Under the pieces are notes generated by a model. It was not told the origin of the DNA, searched no databases, and was given only the letters and a program-made list of their open reading frames with translations. 52,180 nt of DNA from Lachnospiraceae bacterium (GTDB lineage Bacteria; Bacillota; Clostridia; Lachnospirales; Lachnospiraceae). The translations under genes were made by a program, and so were the position numbers. Shown one piece after another: positions 8,671-15,845 of this stretch. Within the stretch, counting starts at the first letter, position 1. Every line of letters starts with the position of its first letter. The stretch is from positions 1 to 52,180 of the forward strand of contig JABZIZ010000018.1 in NCBI GenBank assembly GCA_015258065.1, written 5' to 3'.

Positions 8671-8965
8671 GTACGAAAACTTCAAGTTCGACGAGTGGCT
8701 GCGGATTCTCGGCTTTGAGAATGATTATAAAATCCTCTATGTATATGACAGGGGAGGATTGTTAGATGCCATCAAACAGAGCAATTATTCGACCGTGATG
8801 ATGAAACGGTTTTCGGAAGATTCCTACAGCTCGGACTGTGTGGAGATCCCGATCGTGAACGCCCCCTGCGGAATGAATGCCTACCTGCTGTATCATTCCG
8901 ATTACGAGCTGAACCCGCGTGAAAAGATTTTTATCCGTCAGCTAAGGGACCTGTTTCGCTCGTAA
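8669..8965 (+). pseudogene. LysR-family regulator, C-terminal remnant
   Basis: 98 codons resembling the last third of a LysR effector-binding domain: YKILYVYDRGGLLDAIKQSN followed by VEIPIVNAPCGMNAYLLYHS and the ending LNPREKIFIRQL. The DNA-binding domain and first effector lobe are missing; LysR proteins are about 290-300 residues. A TAA at 8654-8656 closes the frame upstream and there is no ribosome site. It overlaps the 5' end of the opposite-strand YjiH remnant by 2 bp. LysR genes are often divergent from the transporter gene they control, so a single internal deletion could have removed both N-terminal halves and the shared promoter. Confidence 0.6.
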
Positions 8966-8975
8966 ATTTGATTGA
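8963..8975 (+). repeat. Right arm of 13-bp inverted repeat
   Basis: TAAATTTGATTGA, exact inverse of 8001-8013. It contains the TAA stop of the LysR remnant (8963-8965) and overlaps the -35 element of the toxin-antitoxin promoter. Confidence 0.7.
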
Positions 8976-9000
8976 AAAAATAGACATATAATGATAAAAT
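8972..9000 (+). promoter_or_regulatory. Promoter of the toxin-antitoxin operon
   Basis: TTGAAA (8972-8977), 17-bp spacer, TAAAAT (8995-9000). A TATAAT also occurs at 8987-8992 but is too close to this -35. The same TTGAAA-17-TAAAAT arrangement precedes the glycogen phosphorylase gene. AGGAGG (9013-9018) follows as the ribosome site. Confidence 0.65.
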
Positions 9001-9026
9001 TCGTCTATAGATAGGAGGTGATCGGG

Positions 9027-9311
9027 ATGTTTGCACAGCAGGAAACAATCAGACCGTCTGCAGATTTAAGAAATCATTACAATGAAATCTCCAGACAATG
9101 TCGGGAAGAGAAGGAAGTTGTGATTATTACAGTGAATGGCAGGGGAGACACGGTGTCTCTCGGATACGAAGAATACAAGAGAATGAAAGCTAGAATCGAG
9201 CTTTTGGAAATCCTCGCAGAAGCGGACGAGGACGTAAAGTGTGGAAGAGTTGGTTCCATGAAAGAGACTTTTAACGACTTGCGTAACCTTCTGCAGGAGG
9301 GGGAGTCTTGA
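9027..9311 (+). CDS. Phd/YefM-type antitoxin
   Basis: 94-residue DNA-binding antitoxin. The N-terminal part (IRPSADLRNHYNEISRQCRE, then EVVIITVNGRGDTVSLGYEEY) follows the Phd/YefM pattern that binds the operon promoter; the C-terminal helical part (RIELLEILAEADEDVKCGRV onward) would wrap the toxin. ATG 9027 has AGGAGG eight bases upstream; an in-frame GTG at 9018 lies inside that ribosome site and is unlikely. The stop TGA overlaps the toxin's TTG start, so the pair is translationally coupled. Autoregulation is expected from the family, not shown. Confidence 0.85.
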   Translation: MFAQQETIRPSADLRNHYNEISRQCREEKEVVIITVNGRGDTVSLGYEEYKRMKARIELLEILAEADEDVKCGRVGSMKETFNDLRNLLQEGES

Positions 9312-9625
9312 AGTATGAAGTCATCAGGACAGATACAGCAGATGCGTTGATTCGAAAAATTGTCCTCTACATTGCGGAAAACTTCGGCAATGAAGTTGCA
9401 CGTGAAAAATTGAATCACATGGAAGAAGCCATTATGAGTTTGGGCGATCACCCCTATGCCGGGGTAGCACCGAGATACACCGTGTTCAAAAGACAAGGAT
9501 ATCTGGTGTTGATTACGGATAAGGATCTTGTATTCTATAAGGTGGATGAGAGCAAAAAACAGGTCATTGTTTATGCTGTGGTTGACCAGCGGCAGGATTA
9601 CTTAAGCATCCTCAGAGGGTTATAA
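9308..9625 (+). CDS. RelE/ParE-type toxin
   Basis: 105-residue toxin of the RelE/ParE superfamily: Tyr-rich start (KYEVIRTDTADALIRKIVLY), a helical hairpin, then GYLVLITDKDLVFYKVDESK and a C-terminal strand with VVDQRQDYLSIL. Whether it cleaves ribosome-bound mRNA or poisons gyrase cannot be told. The only sensible start is TTG 9308, in the TTGA overlap with the antitoxin stop; ribosome site AGGAGGGGGAG lies just upstream. It directly follows a deletion-scarred gene pair, fitting an accessory or unstable spot. Confidence 0.82.
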   Translation: MKYEVIRTDTADALIRKIVLYIAENFGNEVAREKLNHMEEAIMSLGDHPYAGVAPRYTVFKRQGYLVLITDKDLVFYKVDESKKQVIVYAVVDQRQDYLSILRGL

Positions 9626-9708
9626 GTTGCCGCCTTTCTGAAGGACCGGCCGTCCATAGAGGTGTTCGTTTAGAGTTCGGTTCCTGTTTACCCGGTTCTC
9701 CCCCTGCG

Positions 9709-9737
9709 TTGACAGCTTCTTTTACCTATGCTAAGAT
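9709..9737 (+). promoter_or_regulatory. Promoter of the cobalamin operon
   Basis: Perfect -35 TTGACA (9709-9714), 17-bp spacer, TAAGAT (9732-9737). Transcription would begin near 9744, upstream of the riboswitch. Bases 9626-9708 contain no gene I can recognise. Confidence 0.8.
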
Positions 9738-9799
9738 GCATCCAAATCGTCCGGACGGGAAAAACAAAGAAACGATTCTCCCGGTCCGGCTCCATATCC

Positions 9800-10008
9800 C
9801 AAGCGGTGCCGAAGATCTTTTCAGGAAATCTTCGGGTAAAAGAGAAACAGGTGAAAGTCCTGTACGAACTCGTCACTGTAAGAAGCAGGAAGAGGCCGCA
9901 GCATTCAGAATATCGTGGATGCTGCCTCAAAGTCACTGCCGCAAAAGCGGTGGGAAGGCTGGCTTCTCCCCATAACCTTCAAGTCAGGAAACCTGCCGTT
10001 TGGATGAA
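9800..10008 (+). promoter_or_regulatory. Cobalamin (B12) riboswitch
   Basis: Contains the conserved adenosylcobalamin-aptamer blocks in the right order: GAGAAACAGGTGAAAGTCCT (from 9842), TCACTGTAAGAAG (from 9872), the stretch around AGTCACTGCCGCAAAAGCGG and TGGGAAGGC (9930-9959), and a B12 box AGTCAGGAAACCTGCC (9982-9997). It lies in the leader between a sigma-A promoter and a chelatase/transport/biosynthesis operon and is followed by terminator hairpins, so B12 excess should switch the operon off by transcription termination. Outer borders are approximate. Confidence 0.92.
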
Positions 10009-10085
10009 AATGACGAGGGGAAGGCGCCTGTGCAGGTGACCTCAAACCTTCCGGATCACGAGATACTGACCGTGTCATTGATCAT

Positions 10086-10112
10086 ACAGACAGAACGGCT
10101 GTCTGTGTTTTT
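10086..10112 (+). terminator. Secondary hairpin in the riboswitch expression platform
   Basis: ACAGACAG (10086-10093) pairs with CTGTCTGT (10099-10106) around AACGG, followed by GTTTTT. It lies 17 bp before the main terminator stem and may be a second terminator or part of the switching structure. Confidence 0.5.
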
Positions 10113-10128
10113 GGTGAATCTGCAGTTG

Positions 10129-10157
10129 CCATCCGGTCAAGATCGGGTGGTTTTTTT
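10129..10157 (+). terminator. Riboswitch-controlled terminator
   Basis: CCATCCG (10129-10135) pairs with CGGGTGG (10144-10150, one G-U pair), followed directly by seven T. It lies 37 bp upstream of the first structural gene and is the expected off-state terminator of the B12 riboswitch. Confidence 0.8.
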
Positions 10158-10186
10158 ATGCCAAAGGAGAAGTAAGGAGACAGAAA

Positions 10187-11884
10187 ATGGTGAAAAAGAA
10201 GTTTTGGACGGTAGCATTATGCAGTGGTTTGGTTGCCGTCACTGCTCTTGCAGGTTGCGGACAGGCGGGTACAAACGGAGGAAGTACAGAGGAGAAGAGC
10301 GGGGAAGCTTCCAGTGTGGCCTCTCACGCAGAAACTTCTCAGACGGCGGGAGCTGCCGCCTCGGAAGAAGGAGTAGCTTCCGGGAGCGACCAGGAGAAGG
10401 CGGATCACGTTGCCAAGTTGATTGATGCCATCTATGTGCAGGAGAGAACGGATCAGACCGATGCACAGTGTGAAGAGGCAAAGAAAGGATGGGATGCTTT
10501 GACAGACAAGCAGAAATCGCTGGTCGAAGGAGAACATGCCGACCCGGAATATTTTGGAAGGGATACGGGGGATGCATCCGCAGACAATCCGCTTAATCAG
10601 GACGGGATCGGGAAGAAAGAGCTGCTGGTGGTCAGCTTTGGTACTTCCTTTAACAATAGCCGCGTGGCGGACATCGGAGGAATCGAGAAGGCGCTGCAGC
10701 AGGCTTTTCCGGACTGGTCGGTAAGGAGGGCCTTTACTGCGCAGATCATTATCAACCATATCCAGGCAAGGGATCAGGAGAAGATCGACAACATGGATCA
10801 GGCTCTGGAACGTGCAGTAAAGAATGGAGTCAAAGAGCTGGTGGTACAGCCGACCCATCTGATGCACGGGGCAGAGTACGATGAACTGCTTGGTGCCGTA
10901 GACAAGTACAAGGACAAGTTCCAGTCGGTAAAAGTGGCAGAGCCGCTCCTTGGAGAAGTGGGAAAGAGTGACACCCAGGTCAATCCGGACAAGAAGAGAG
11001 TCTGTGAGGCAATTGTGAAAGCGGCGCTGTCGGATGGGAAGTACAGCAGTCTGAAAGAGGCACAGAAGGCGGGGGTTGCCTTCGTCTTCATGGGACATGG
11101 AACCTCTCATACGGCAAATATTACCTATAATCAGATGCAGGCGCAGATGAAGGATCTGGGATATTCCAATGTCTTTATCGGAACCGTGGAAGGAAAGCCT
11201 GAGAATACTTCCTGTGAAAATGTCATTCAGGCGGTCAAAAAAAGCGGATATAAAACGGTCGTGCTTCGTCCCCTCATGGTAGTGGCGGGAGACCATGCCA
11301 ATAACGACATGGCAGGCGATGACGAGGACTCCTGGAAGAGCCAGTTTGAGGCAGCGGGTGCCTTTGATCAGATTCTGACACAGATTCACGGACTTGGAGA
11401 AATTCCGGAAGTGCAAGAGATCTATATCGACCATTCGGCAGCAGCGACCGGAGAAAAAGCAAAAGCATCTGCGGAAAAGGAAAGCGGAAGTACGGAGCAG
11501 GCAAGCAGTCAAAAGGCATTAAAGGACGGCACCTATCTTGCCAATTTCAATACAGACAGCAATATGTTCCATGTGAACGAGGCAAAGGAGGGAAGGGGGA
11601 CTCTTACCGTGAAGGAGGGAAAGATGACCATTCATATTGCGCTTCCGTCTAAGAATATCGTGAACCTCTTTACAGGAAGTGCGCAGGAGGCGGCGCTAAA
11701 GGGAGCAAAACTCCTGCAGCCGGTGGTGGAAAAGGTGAAATATGCAGACGGGACGGAAGAGGAAGTCAACAGCTTTGATCTGCCGGTTCCGGAACTGGAT
11801 AAAGAATTTTCCGTAGCGATTATCGGGACCAAGGGGAAGTGGTATGACCATAAGGTCAGTGTCACGAATCCGGTGAAGAAGTAA
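10187..11884 (+). CDS. cbiK: Exported CbiK-type sirohydrochlorin cobaltochelatase lipoprotein
   Basis: 565 residues, about twice the size of cytoplasmic CbiK. Order: signal peptide with lipobox LAGC (Cys24); low-complexity linker; helical segment (about 74-115, VAKLIDAIYV and WDALTDKQKSLV, resembling small modules of surface proteins); CbiK chelatase domain (about 143-417) beginning ELLVVSFGTSF with candidate metal-binding histidines in MGHGTSH (His304, His308) and VVAGDHANND (His370); then an extra C-terminal domain (about 445-565) beginning DGTYLANFNTDSNMFHVNEA. CbiK inserts Co2+ into sirohydrochlorin in anaerobic B12 synthesis. The lipobox puts this one outside the membrane, so its substrate may be scavenged tetrapyrrole. 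The C-terminal domain resembles the N-terminal domain of the next protein. First gene under the B12 riboswitch; AAGGAGA precedes ATG. Confidence 0.88.
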   Translation: MVKKKFWTVALCSGLVAVTALAGCGQAGTNGGSTEEKSGEASSVASHAETSQTAGAAASEEGVASGSDQEKADHVAKLIDAIYVQERTDQTDAQCEEAKKGWDALTDKQKSLVEGEHADPEYFGRDTGDASADNPLNQDGIGKKELLVVSFGTSFNNSRVADIGGIEKALQQAFPDWSVRRAFTAQIIINHIQARDQEKIDNMDQALERAVKNGVKELVVQPTHLMHGAEYDELLGAVDKYKDKFQSVKVAEPLLGEVGKSDTQVNPDKKRVCEAIVKAALSDGKYSSLKEAQKAGVAFVFMGHGTSHTANITYNQMQAQMKDLGYSNVFIGTVEGKPENTSCENVIQAVKKSGYKTVVLRPLMVVAGDHANNDMAGDDEDSWKSQFEAAGAFDQILTQIHGLGEIPEVQEIYIDHSAAATGEKAKASAEKESGSTEQASSQKALKDGTYLANFNTDSNMFHVNEAKEGRGTLTVKEGKMTIHIALPSKNIVNLFTGSAQEAALKGAKLLQPVVEKVKYADGTEEEVNSFDLPVPELDKEFSVAIIGTKGKWYDHKVSVTNPVKK

Positions 11885-11890
11885 CATCGC

Positions 11891-13516
11891 ATGAAGATAA
11901 GACGTTTTTTCTCTGTACTATCTTTGAGCCTTTTGCTCATCACCTCTCTAGCCGGTTGTCAGCGGGAAAAGGCACCAACCGGAGAGGAACAGACCGCAGA
12001 CGGGGTTTATACGCCTGCGGTTTTTCGCGTAAGCGGAGGCAGCGGACGGGTGACAATTACCTGTGAGAGGGTGGCCGTTCAGAAAGAGAAGGTGCGTGCG
12101 CATCTGGTTTTCTCCAGCCCGCATTACACACAGGTCAAGGTGGGGAATCAGATTTTTTACAGACAGGAGTCTGCTGCAAGCAAGGAAAAGGCGGAAGTGG
12201 GCGAGAAAGTGGAGGAAGGCGGGGAGGATACGACGTCTTCCTTTGATGTGCCGGCGAAACTGAATCAGGAATTTGAAATCAAGGCGACGACAACGGCCAT
12301 GTCCAGACCCTACGAAATCACCTATCGCCTCTTTCTAAAGTTGAAAGGAAGCGAATCGGATCCCTTGAAAGGAAGCGGATCGGATTCTTCCCTGCCGGAA
12401 GGGCAGACGGGCAGGAGCGGAGAGAAGGCAACCGGGGCAGGATCAGGAACGGCCAAGTCGTATGATTCCTCCTTTGATGCGAAGAAGCTTACGGGTCTTA
12501 CCTTCTTGAAGAAAGAGGCGCTTTCTTATGCAAAAGGGTTCTCCATTTACACCTATCAGGGGGGATACCGCCTGATCGATGTCAGGAATTCTGCGCGGTA
12601 TCTTTTCGTACCGGATCAGAAAGAAGAGCCGAAGGACCTTCCGGCACACCTGGTGGTCATTCACCAGCCGCACCGGATTTATCTGGCGGCGACGGCGACG
12701 ATGTCTCTGTTTGACAAGGTGCAGGCGTTATCCTGTGTACGGATGACAGGAACGGATGTTTCCGGTTGGTCAATCCGGGCGCCGAAGAAGGCGCTGCAAG
12801 ACGGCAGGATGCTTTATGCTGGCAAATATAGCGCGCCCGATTATGAGCTTTTAACGAAGGAAGGTTGTGATCTTGCGGTAGAGTCCACGATGATTTCCCA
12901 TACGCCGGAAGTCACAGAAATGCTGACCAGTCTGGGAATTCCTGTTTTTGTAGACAGATCCAGTTATGAAGCGCATCCCCTGGGAAGAACCGAGTGGATC
13001 AAGGTATACGGCGTCTTGACCGGTCATGAACAGGAAGCCGAAACCTTTTTTGAGGAACAGAAAAAGAAGGTGGAATCGTTAGGAAGCAATCCGGCTACAG
13101 GCAAGACGGTCGCTTTTTTCTCCGTATCCACGGATGGAAAGATACAGGTACGAAGGGGGTCGGACTACATTGCAAAAATGATTGCCCTTGCGGGAGGCAC
13201 CTATCTTTTTAACGATCTGGAAGGGGAAGGCGCCGGTGCCCAAATCACGATGGAGGAATTTTATAAGCGGGCAGCCGATGCGGATTATTTGATTTACAAT
13301 GGGGCGATCGAAGGAATGTTAGGCGGGATGGACGATTTGCTGAAAAAAAGTGAATTGTTCTCCGATTTTAAAGCGGTACAGGAAGGAAAGGTCTGGCAGA
13401 CGGGGAAGAGCCTCTATCAGGAAGCGGATATCGTGGGGGAGATGACGGTAGATCTCCATAAGATGTTAGAAGGAAGGCCGGAAGGGGAAATGCGTTTTTT
13501 AAAGAAGGTGGACTAG
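11891..13516 (+). CDS. BtuF/FecB-type tetrapyrrole/cobalamin-binding lipoprotein
   Basis: 541-residue binding lipoprotein. Signal peptide with lipobox LAGC (Cys23); an N-terminal domain (about 35-155) beginning DGVYTPAVFRVSGG and containing SSFDVPAKLNQEF; a Ser/Gly linker with a duplicated 8-residue unit; then a TroA/BtuF-type class-III binding fold (about 225-535) with HLVVIHQPHRIYLAA, CDLAVESTMISHTPEVTEML and IPVFVDRSSYEAHPLGRTEW. It should capture cobalamin or a related corrinoid/porphyrin and hand it to the permease and ATPase that follow. It starts 6 bp after the chelatase stop and lacks a strong ribosome site, so it is probably coupled. A 29-bp tandem duplication covers its last codons and stop. 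Confidence 0.85.
   Translation: MKIRRFFSVLSLSLLLITSLAGCQREKAPTGEEQTADGVYTPAVFRVSGGSGRVTITCERVAVQKEKVRAHLVFSSPHYTQVKVGNQIFYRQESAASKEKAEVGEKVEEGGEDTTSSFDVPAKLNQEFEIKATTTAMSRPYEITYRLFLKLKGSESDPLKGSGSDSSLPEGQTGRSGEKATGAGSGTAKSYDSSFDAKKLTGLTFLKKEALSYAKGFSIYTYQGGYRLIDVRNSARYLFVPDQKEEPKDLPAHLVVIHQPHRIYLAATATMSLFDKVQALSCVRMTGTDVSGWSIRAPKKALQDGRMLYAGKYSAPDYELLTKEGCDLAVESTMISHTPEVTEMLTSLGIPVFVDRSSYEAHPLGRTEWIKVYGVLTGHEQEAETFFEEQKKKVESLGSNPATGKTVAFFSVSTDGKIQVRRGSDYIAKMIALAGGTYLFNDLEGEGAGAQITMEEFYKRAADADYLIYNGAIEGMLGGMDDLLKKSELFSDFKAVQEGKVWQTGKSLYQEADIVGEMTVDLHKMLEGRPEGEMRFLKKVD
12341..12388 (+). repeat. 24-bp in-frame direct duplication in the linker
   Basis: Two adjacent 24-bp copies starting TTGAAAGGAAGCG (12341-12364, 12365-12388) differ at a few bases and encode LKGSESDP / LKGSGSDS in the linker between the extra N-terminal domain and the binding fold. 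Confidence 0.8.
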
Positions 13517-13547
13517 GAATGCGTTTTTTGAAGAAGGTGGACTAGGA
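13490..13547 (+). repeat. 29-bp tandem duplication over a gene end
   Basis: Two 29-bp copies (13490-13518, 13519-13547), one mismatch (A13501/G13530), each running from ATGCG to TAGGA. The first copy encodes the last codons MRFLKKVD and stop of the binding protein. The second recreates them as a free 8-codon minicistron ending at 13545, two bases before the permease ATG at 13548. Confidence 0.9.
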
Positions 13548-14576
13548 ATGCGGAAGAGAGAGGGGATGCAAAAGGCATATTGGATCGGCATGTTCGGCTT
13601 TCTTTTGTTGCTCCTGGTTGGAATCGTGGTTCTCAACATCAATGCCGGAAATGTCAAAATCCCGCCGGGCAGGATCCTGCAGATTCTTTTGACGGGAGAG
13701 GGGAAGAAAAACGAGGTGAATATCATTTGGAAACTTCGTCTGCCCCGGATTCTGATGTCCGCCATTCTGGGCGGGGCGCTGTCCCTGTCCGGTTTCCTGT
13801 TGCAGACTTATTTTCACAACCCGATTGCAGGCCCCTTTGTGCTGGGTATCTCTTCCGGAGCTAAGATGATGGTGGCAGTCACCATGGTTTTTTTCTTGCA
13901 GGAGGAAGCGGTGTCTTCCTCTTTCCTGCTGATTGGTGTTGCCTTTGCGGGAGCGCTTGCCGCAACGCTTCTGATTCTTCTGCTGTCCACCTTTGTGAAG
14001 CAGATGGCGACCCTCTTAGTCGGCGGAATCATGATTGGCTATATTTGCTCGGCACTCACGGATTTTCTGATTACCTTTGCGCAGGATTCGGATCTCATCA
14101 GCTTAAGAGGATGGTCTCTCGGCTCGTTTTCCGGCACGAGCTGGGCGCAGGTGAAGCTGGCCTTCTTCCCGGTGACGGGGGCTCTTCTGCTTTCCTTTTT
14201 TTTGTCCAAACCGGCAGAGGCCTTTCAACTGGGAGAAGCTTATGCAGGAAGCATGGGAGTGAATACCCGCCTGTTCAAGACGGCACTGATTCTCTTGTCC
14301 AGCCTCCTCTCTGCCTGTGTGACCGCCTTTGCCGGCCCCATTTCCTTCGTGGGAATCGCCGTTCCTTTTTTAACCAAATTTCTCTTTCGTACGGCAAAGC
14401 CCATCCTGCTGATTCCCGCGGTCTTCCTTTTTGGCGCGGTCTTTTGTATGTTCTGTGACTTCATTGCCAGATGTGCCTTTGCCCCGGTGGAATTGAATAT
14501 CAGTACGGTAACGTCGATCTTCGGTGCGCCCGTTGTGATTCTGCTTTTGCTCAGCAGACAGAAGGATAGGGGGTGA
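13548..14576 (+). CDS. FecCD/BtuC-type ABC permease
   Basis: 342-residue membrane subunit of the cobalamin/siderophore importer family, about nine to ten membrane helices. Family landmarks: LRLPRILMSAILGGALSLSG near residue 65, the coupling motif around YAGSMGVNTR and the C-terminal AFAGPISFVGIAVP. It would work as a homodimer with the downstream ATPase. ATG 13548 directly follows the duplicated end of the binding-protein gene; the best ribosome site (AAGGTGG) is weak and distant, consistent with coupled translation. The stop overlaps the region of the next start. Confidence 0.92.
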   Translation: MRKREGMQKAYWIGMFGFLLLLLVGIVVLNINAGNVKIPPGRILQILLTGEGKKNEVNIIWKLRLPRILMSAILGGALSLSGFLLQTYFHNPIAGPFVLGISSGAKMMVAVTMVFFLQEEAVSSSFLLIGVAFAGALAATLLILLLSTFVKQMATLLVGGIMIGYICSALTDFLITFAQDSDLISLRGWSLGSFSGTSWAQVKLAFFPVTGALLLSFFLSKPAEAFQLGEAYAGSMGVNTRLFKTALILLSSLLSACVTAFAGPISFVGIAVPFLTKFLFRTAKPILLIPAVFLFGAVFCMFCDFIARCAFAPVELNISTVTSIFGAPVVILLLLSRQKDRG

Positions 14577-14578
14577 GC

Positions 14579-15745
14579 ATGGAAAAAAAGAGAGACGCCT
14601 TCCCGTTGGATCGGGGAGGGGAGAAACAAGGAGAGATTTTCGGTCATCCGGAGAAAAACGGGGTCGTGACCCGTCATCTGGCAGTCGGATATGGGAAAAA
14701 AGTGCTGATTCGTGATATCTGCCTTACGATTGGAAGGGGAGAAATCGTCACTCTGGTCGGCCCGAACGGATCGGGCAAGTCCACCATCCTGAACAGTCTT
14801 GCGAGGCAGTTGAAATTAGCAGGGGGAGAAGTTCTGATTGAGGGGACGGATCTGCAGAAGATGAAGGCGGTTTCTCTTGCAAGAAAAATGGCGCTGGTGC
14901 TCACGAAAAGGCCTTCACCGGAGAAAATGACCTGCAGGGACGTGGCCTCTATGGGAAGATACCCTTATACGGGGCGGATGGGGCTTCTGTCCCTGTCCGA
15001 CAACCAAAAGGTGGAGGAGGCGCTTTCTCTGGTGCATGCACTTGACATCGCAGAGCAGCCCTTTTCACAGGTAAGCGACGGGCAGAAGCAGCGTATCCTG
15101 CTTGCCCGTGCGATTTGCCAGGAGCCGGAGATTCTTTTGCTGGACGAACCGACGTCCTTTCTGGATATCCGGCATAAGATTGATTTGCTCTGCGTGCTAC
15201 GGGGTCTTGCCAGGAGGGGGATGACGATTCTGATGTCTCTGCATGAGATTGATCTTGCCATGAAGGTATCGGACTACCTGATCTGTGTCAAGGGAGATAC
15301 GATTGAAGCTTACGGCACGCCGGAAGAGGTGATGAGCGGGGAGCGGATTCAGAAAATGTACGAACTGGAGAGGGGCAGTTTTAACGAACTGTTAGGCAGT
15401 GCGGAGTTACCGAAGCCTGCCGGAGAGGCGGATGTCTTCGTGCTTTCTTGCGGGGGGAGCGGAATCCCGGTTTTCAGGAGGCTGCAGCGGGAAGGCAGGG
15501 GGTTTCTGGCGGGGATTCTTTATACCAATGATCTGGATTATCCGGTGGCAAAGGCGCTGGCGGAAGAAGTCATTTCCGAAGAACCGTTTATGCCGATTAG
15601 GCAGGAAACCTTTGAAAAAGCCTGCGAGAAAATCTGTCAGGTATCCACCGTCCTGAATGCAGGTTTTCCGAAGGGCACCTATAATCAAAAGATGCAGGAG
15701 TTGCTTCTTTTTGCAAAGGAAAGCGGTAAGAGGATCGAGGGATAG
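14579..15745 (+). CDS. FecE/BtuD-type ABC ATPase with extra C-terminal domain
   Basis: 388-residue ATP-binding subunit. Walker A GPNGSGKST, signature VSDGQKQRILLARA (the SDGQ variant common in BtuD-like ATPases), Walker B ILLLDEPTSFLD and H-loop MSLHEIDLAM are intact, covering about residues 30-260. The last about 110 residues form a further domain (FVLSCGGSGIPVFRRL, then GILYTNDLDYPVAKALAEEV) seen on ATPases of corrinoid importers, perhaps a nucleotide- or ligand-sensing module. ATG 14579 is chosen over GTG 14573 because AGGGGGTG precedes it. It completes the importer set. Confidence 0.88.
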   Translation: MEKKRDAFPLDRGGEKQGEIFGHPEKNGVVTRHLAVGYGKKVLIRDICLTIGRGEIVTLVGPNGSGKSTILNSLARQLKLAGGEVLIEGTDLQKMKAVSLARKMALVLTKRPSPEKMTCRDVASMGRYPYTGRMGLLSLSDNQKVEEALSLVHALDIAEQPFSQVSDGQKQRILLARAICQEPEILLLDEPTSFLDIRHKIDLLCVLRGLARRGMTILMSLHEIDLAMKVSDYLICVKGDTIEAYGTPEEVMSGERIQKMYELERGSFNELLGSAELPKPAGEADVFVLSCGGSGIPVFRRLQREGRGFLAGILYTNDLDYPVAKALAEEVISEEPFMPIRQETFEKACEKICQVSTVLNAGFPKGTYNQKMQELLLFAKESGKRIEG

Positions 15746-15845
15746 CAGAAGCTGTTTTTTTGCCAGGGACAGCAGGAAGCGGATCGGGGAATCGTTGAAG
15801 TTGTTTTATGCGAAGGATAGCGAAAAGCAAATCGGGGAAGGGCGG

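Noticed and set aside
9709..10039. Open frames of 88 and 103 codons over the riboswitch region
   Set aside because: They coincide with the conserved B12 aptamer RNA; residues show no protein-like pattern.
10217..11512. Long minus-strand open frame (431 codons) opposite cbiK
   Set aside because: It lies wholly antisense to a gene with clear family motifs, has Cys/His/Arg-rich composition typical of a shadow frame, and no ribosome site.
15657..15845. 63-codon N-terminal extension of cobT
   Set aside because: Arg/Cys-rich, overlaps the ATPase gene and is unlike the family; ATG 15846 with a ribosome site gives the normal CobT length.
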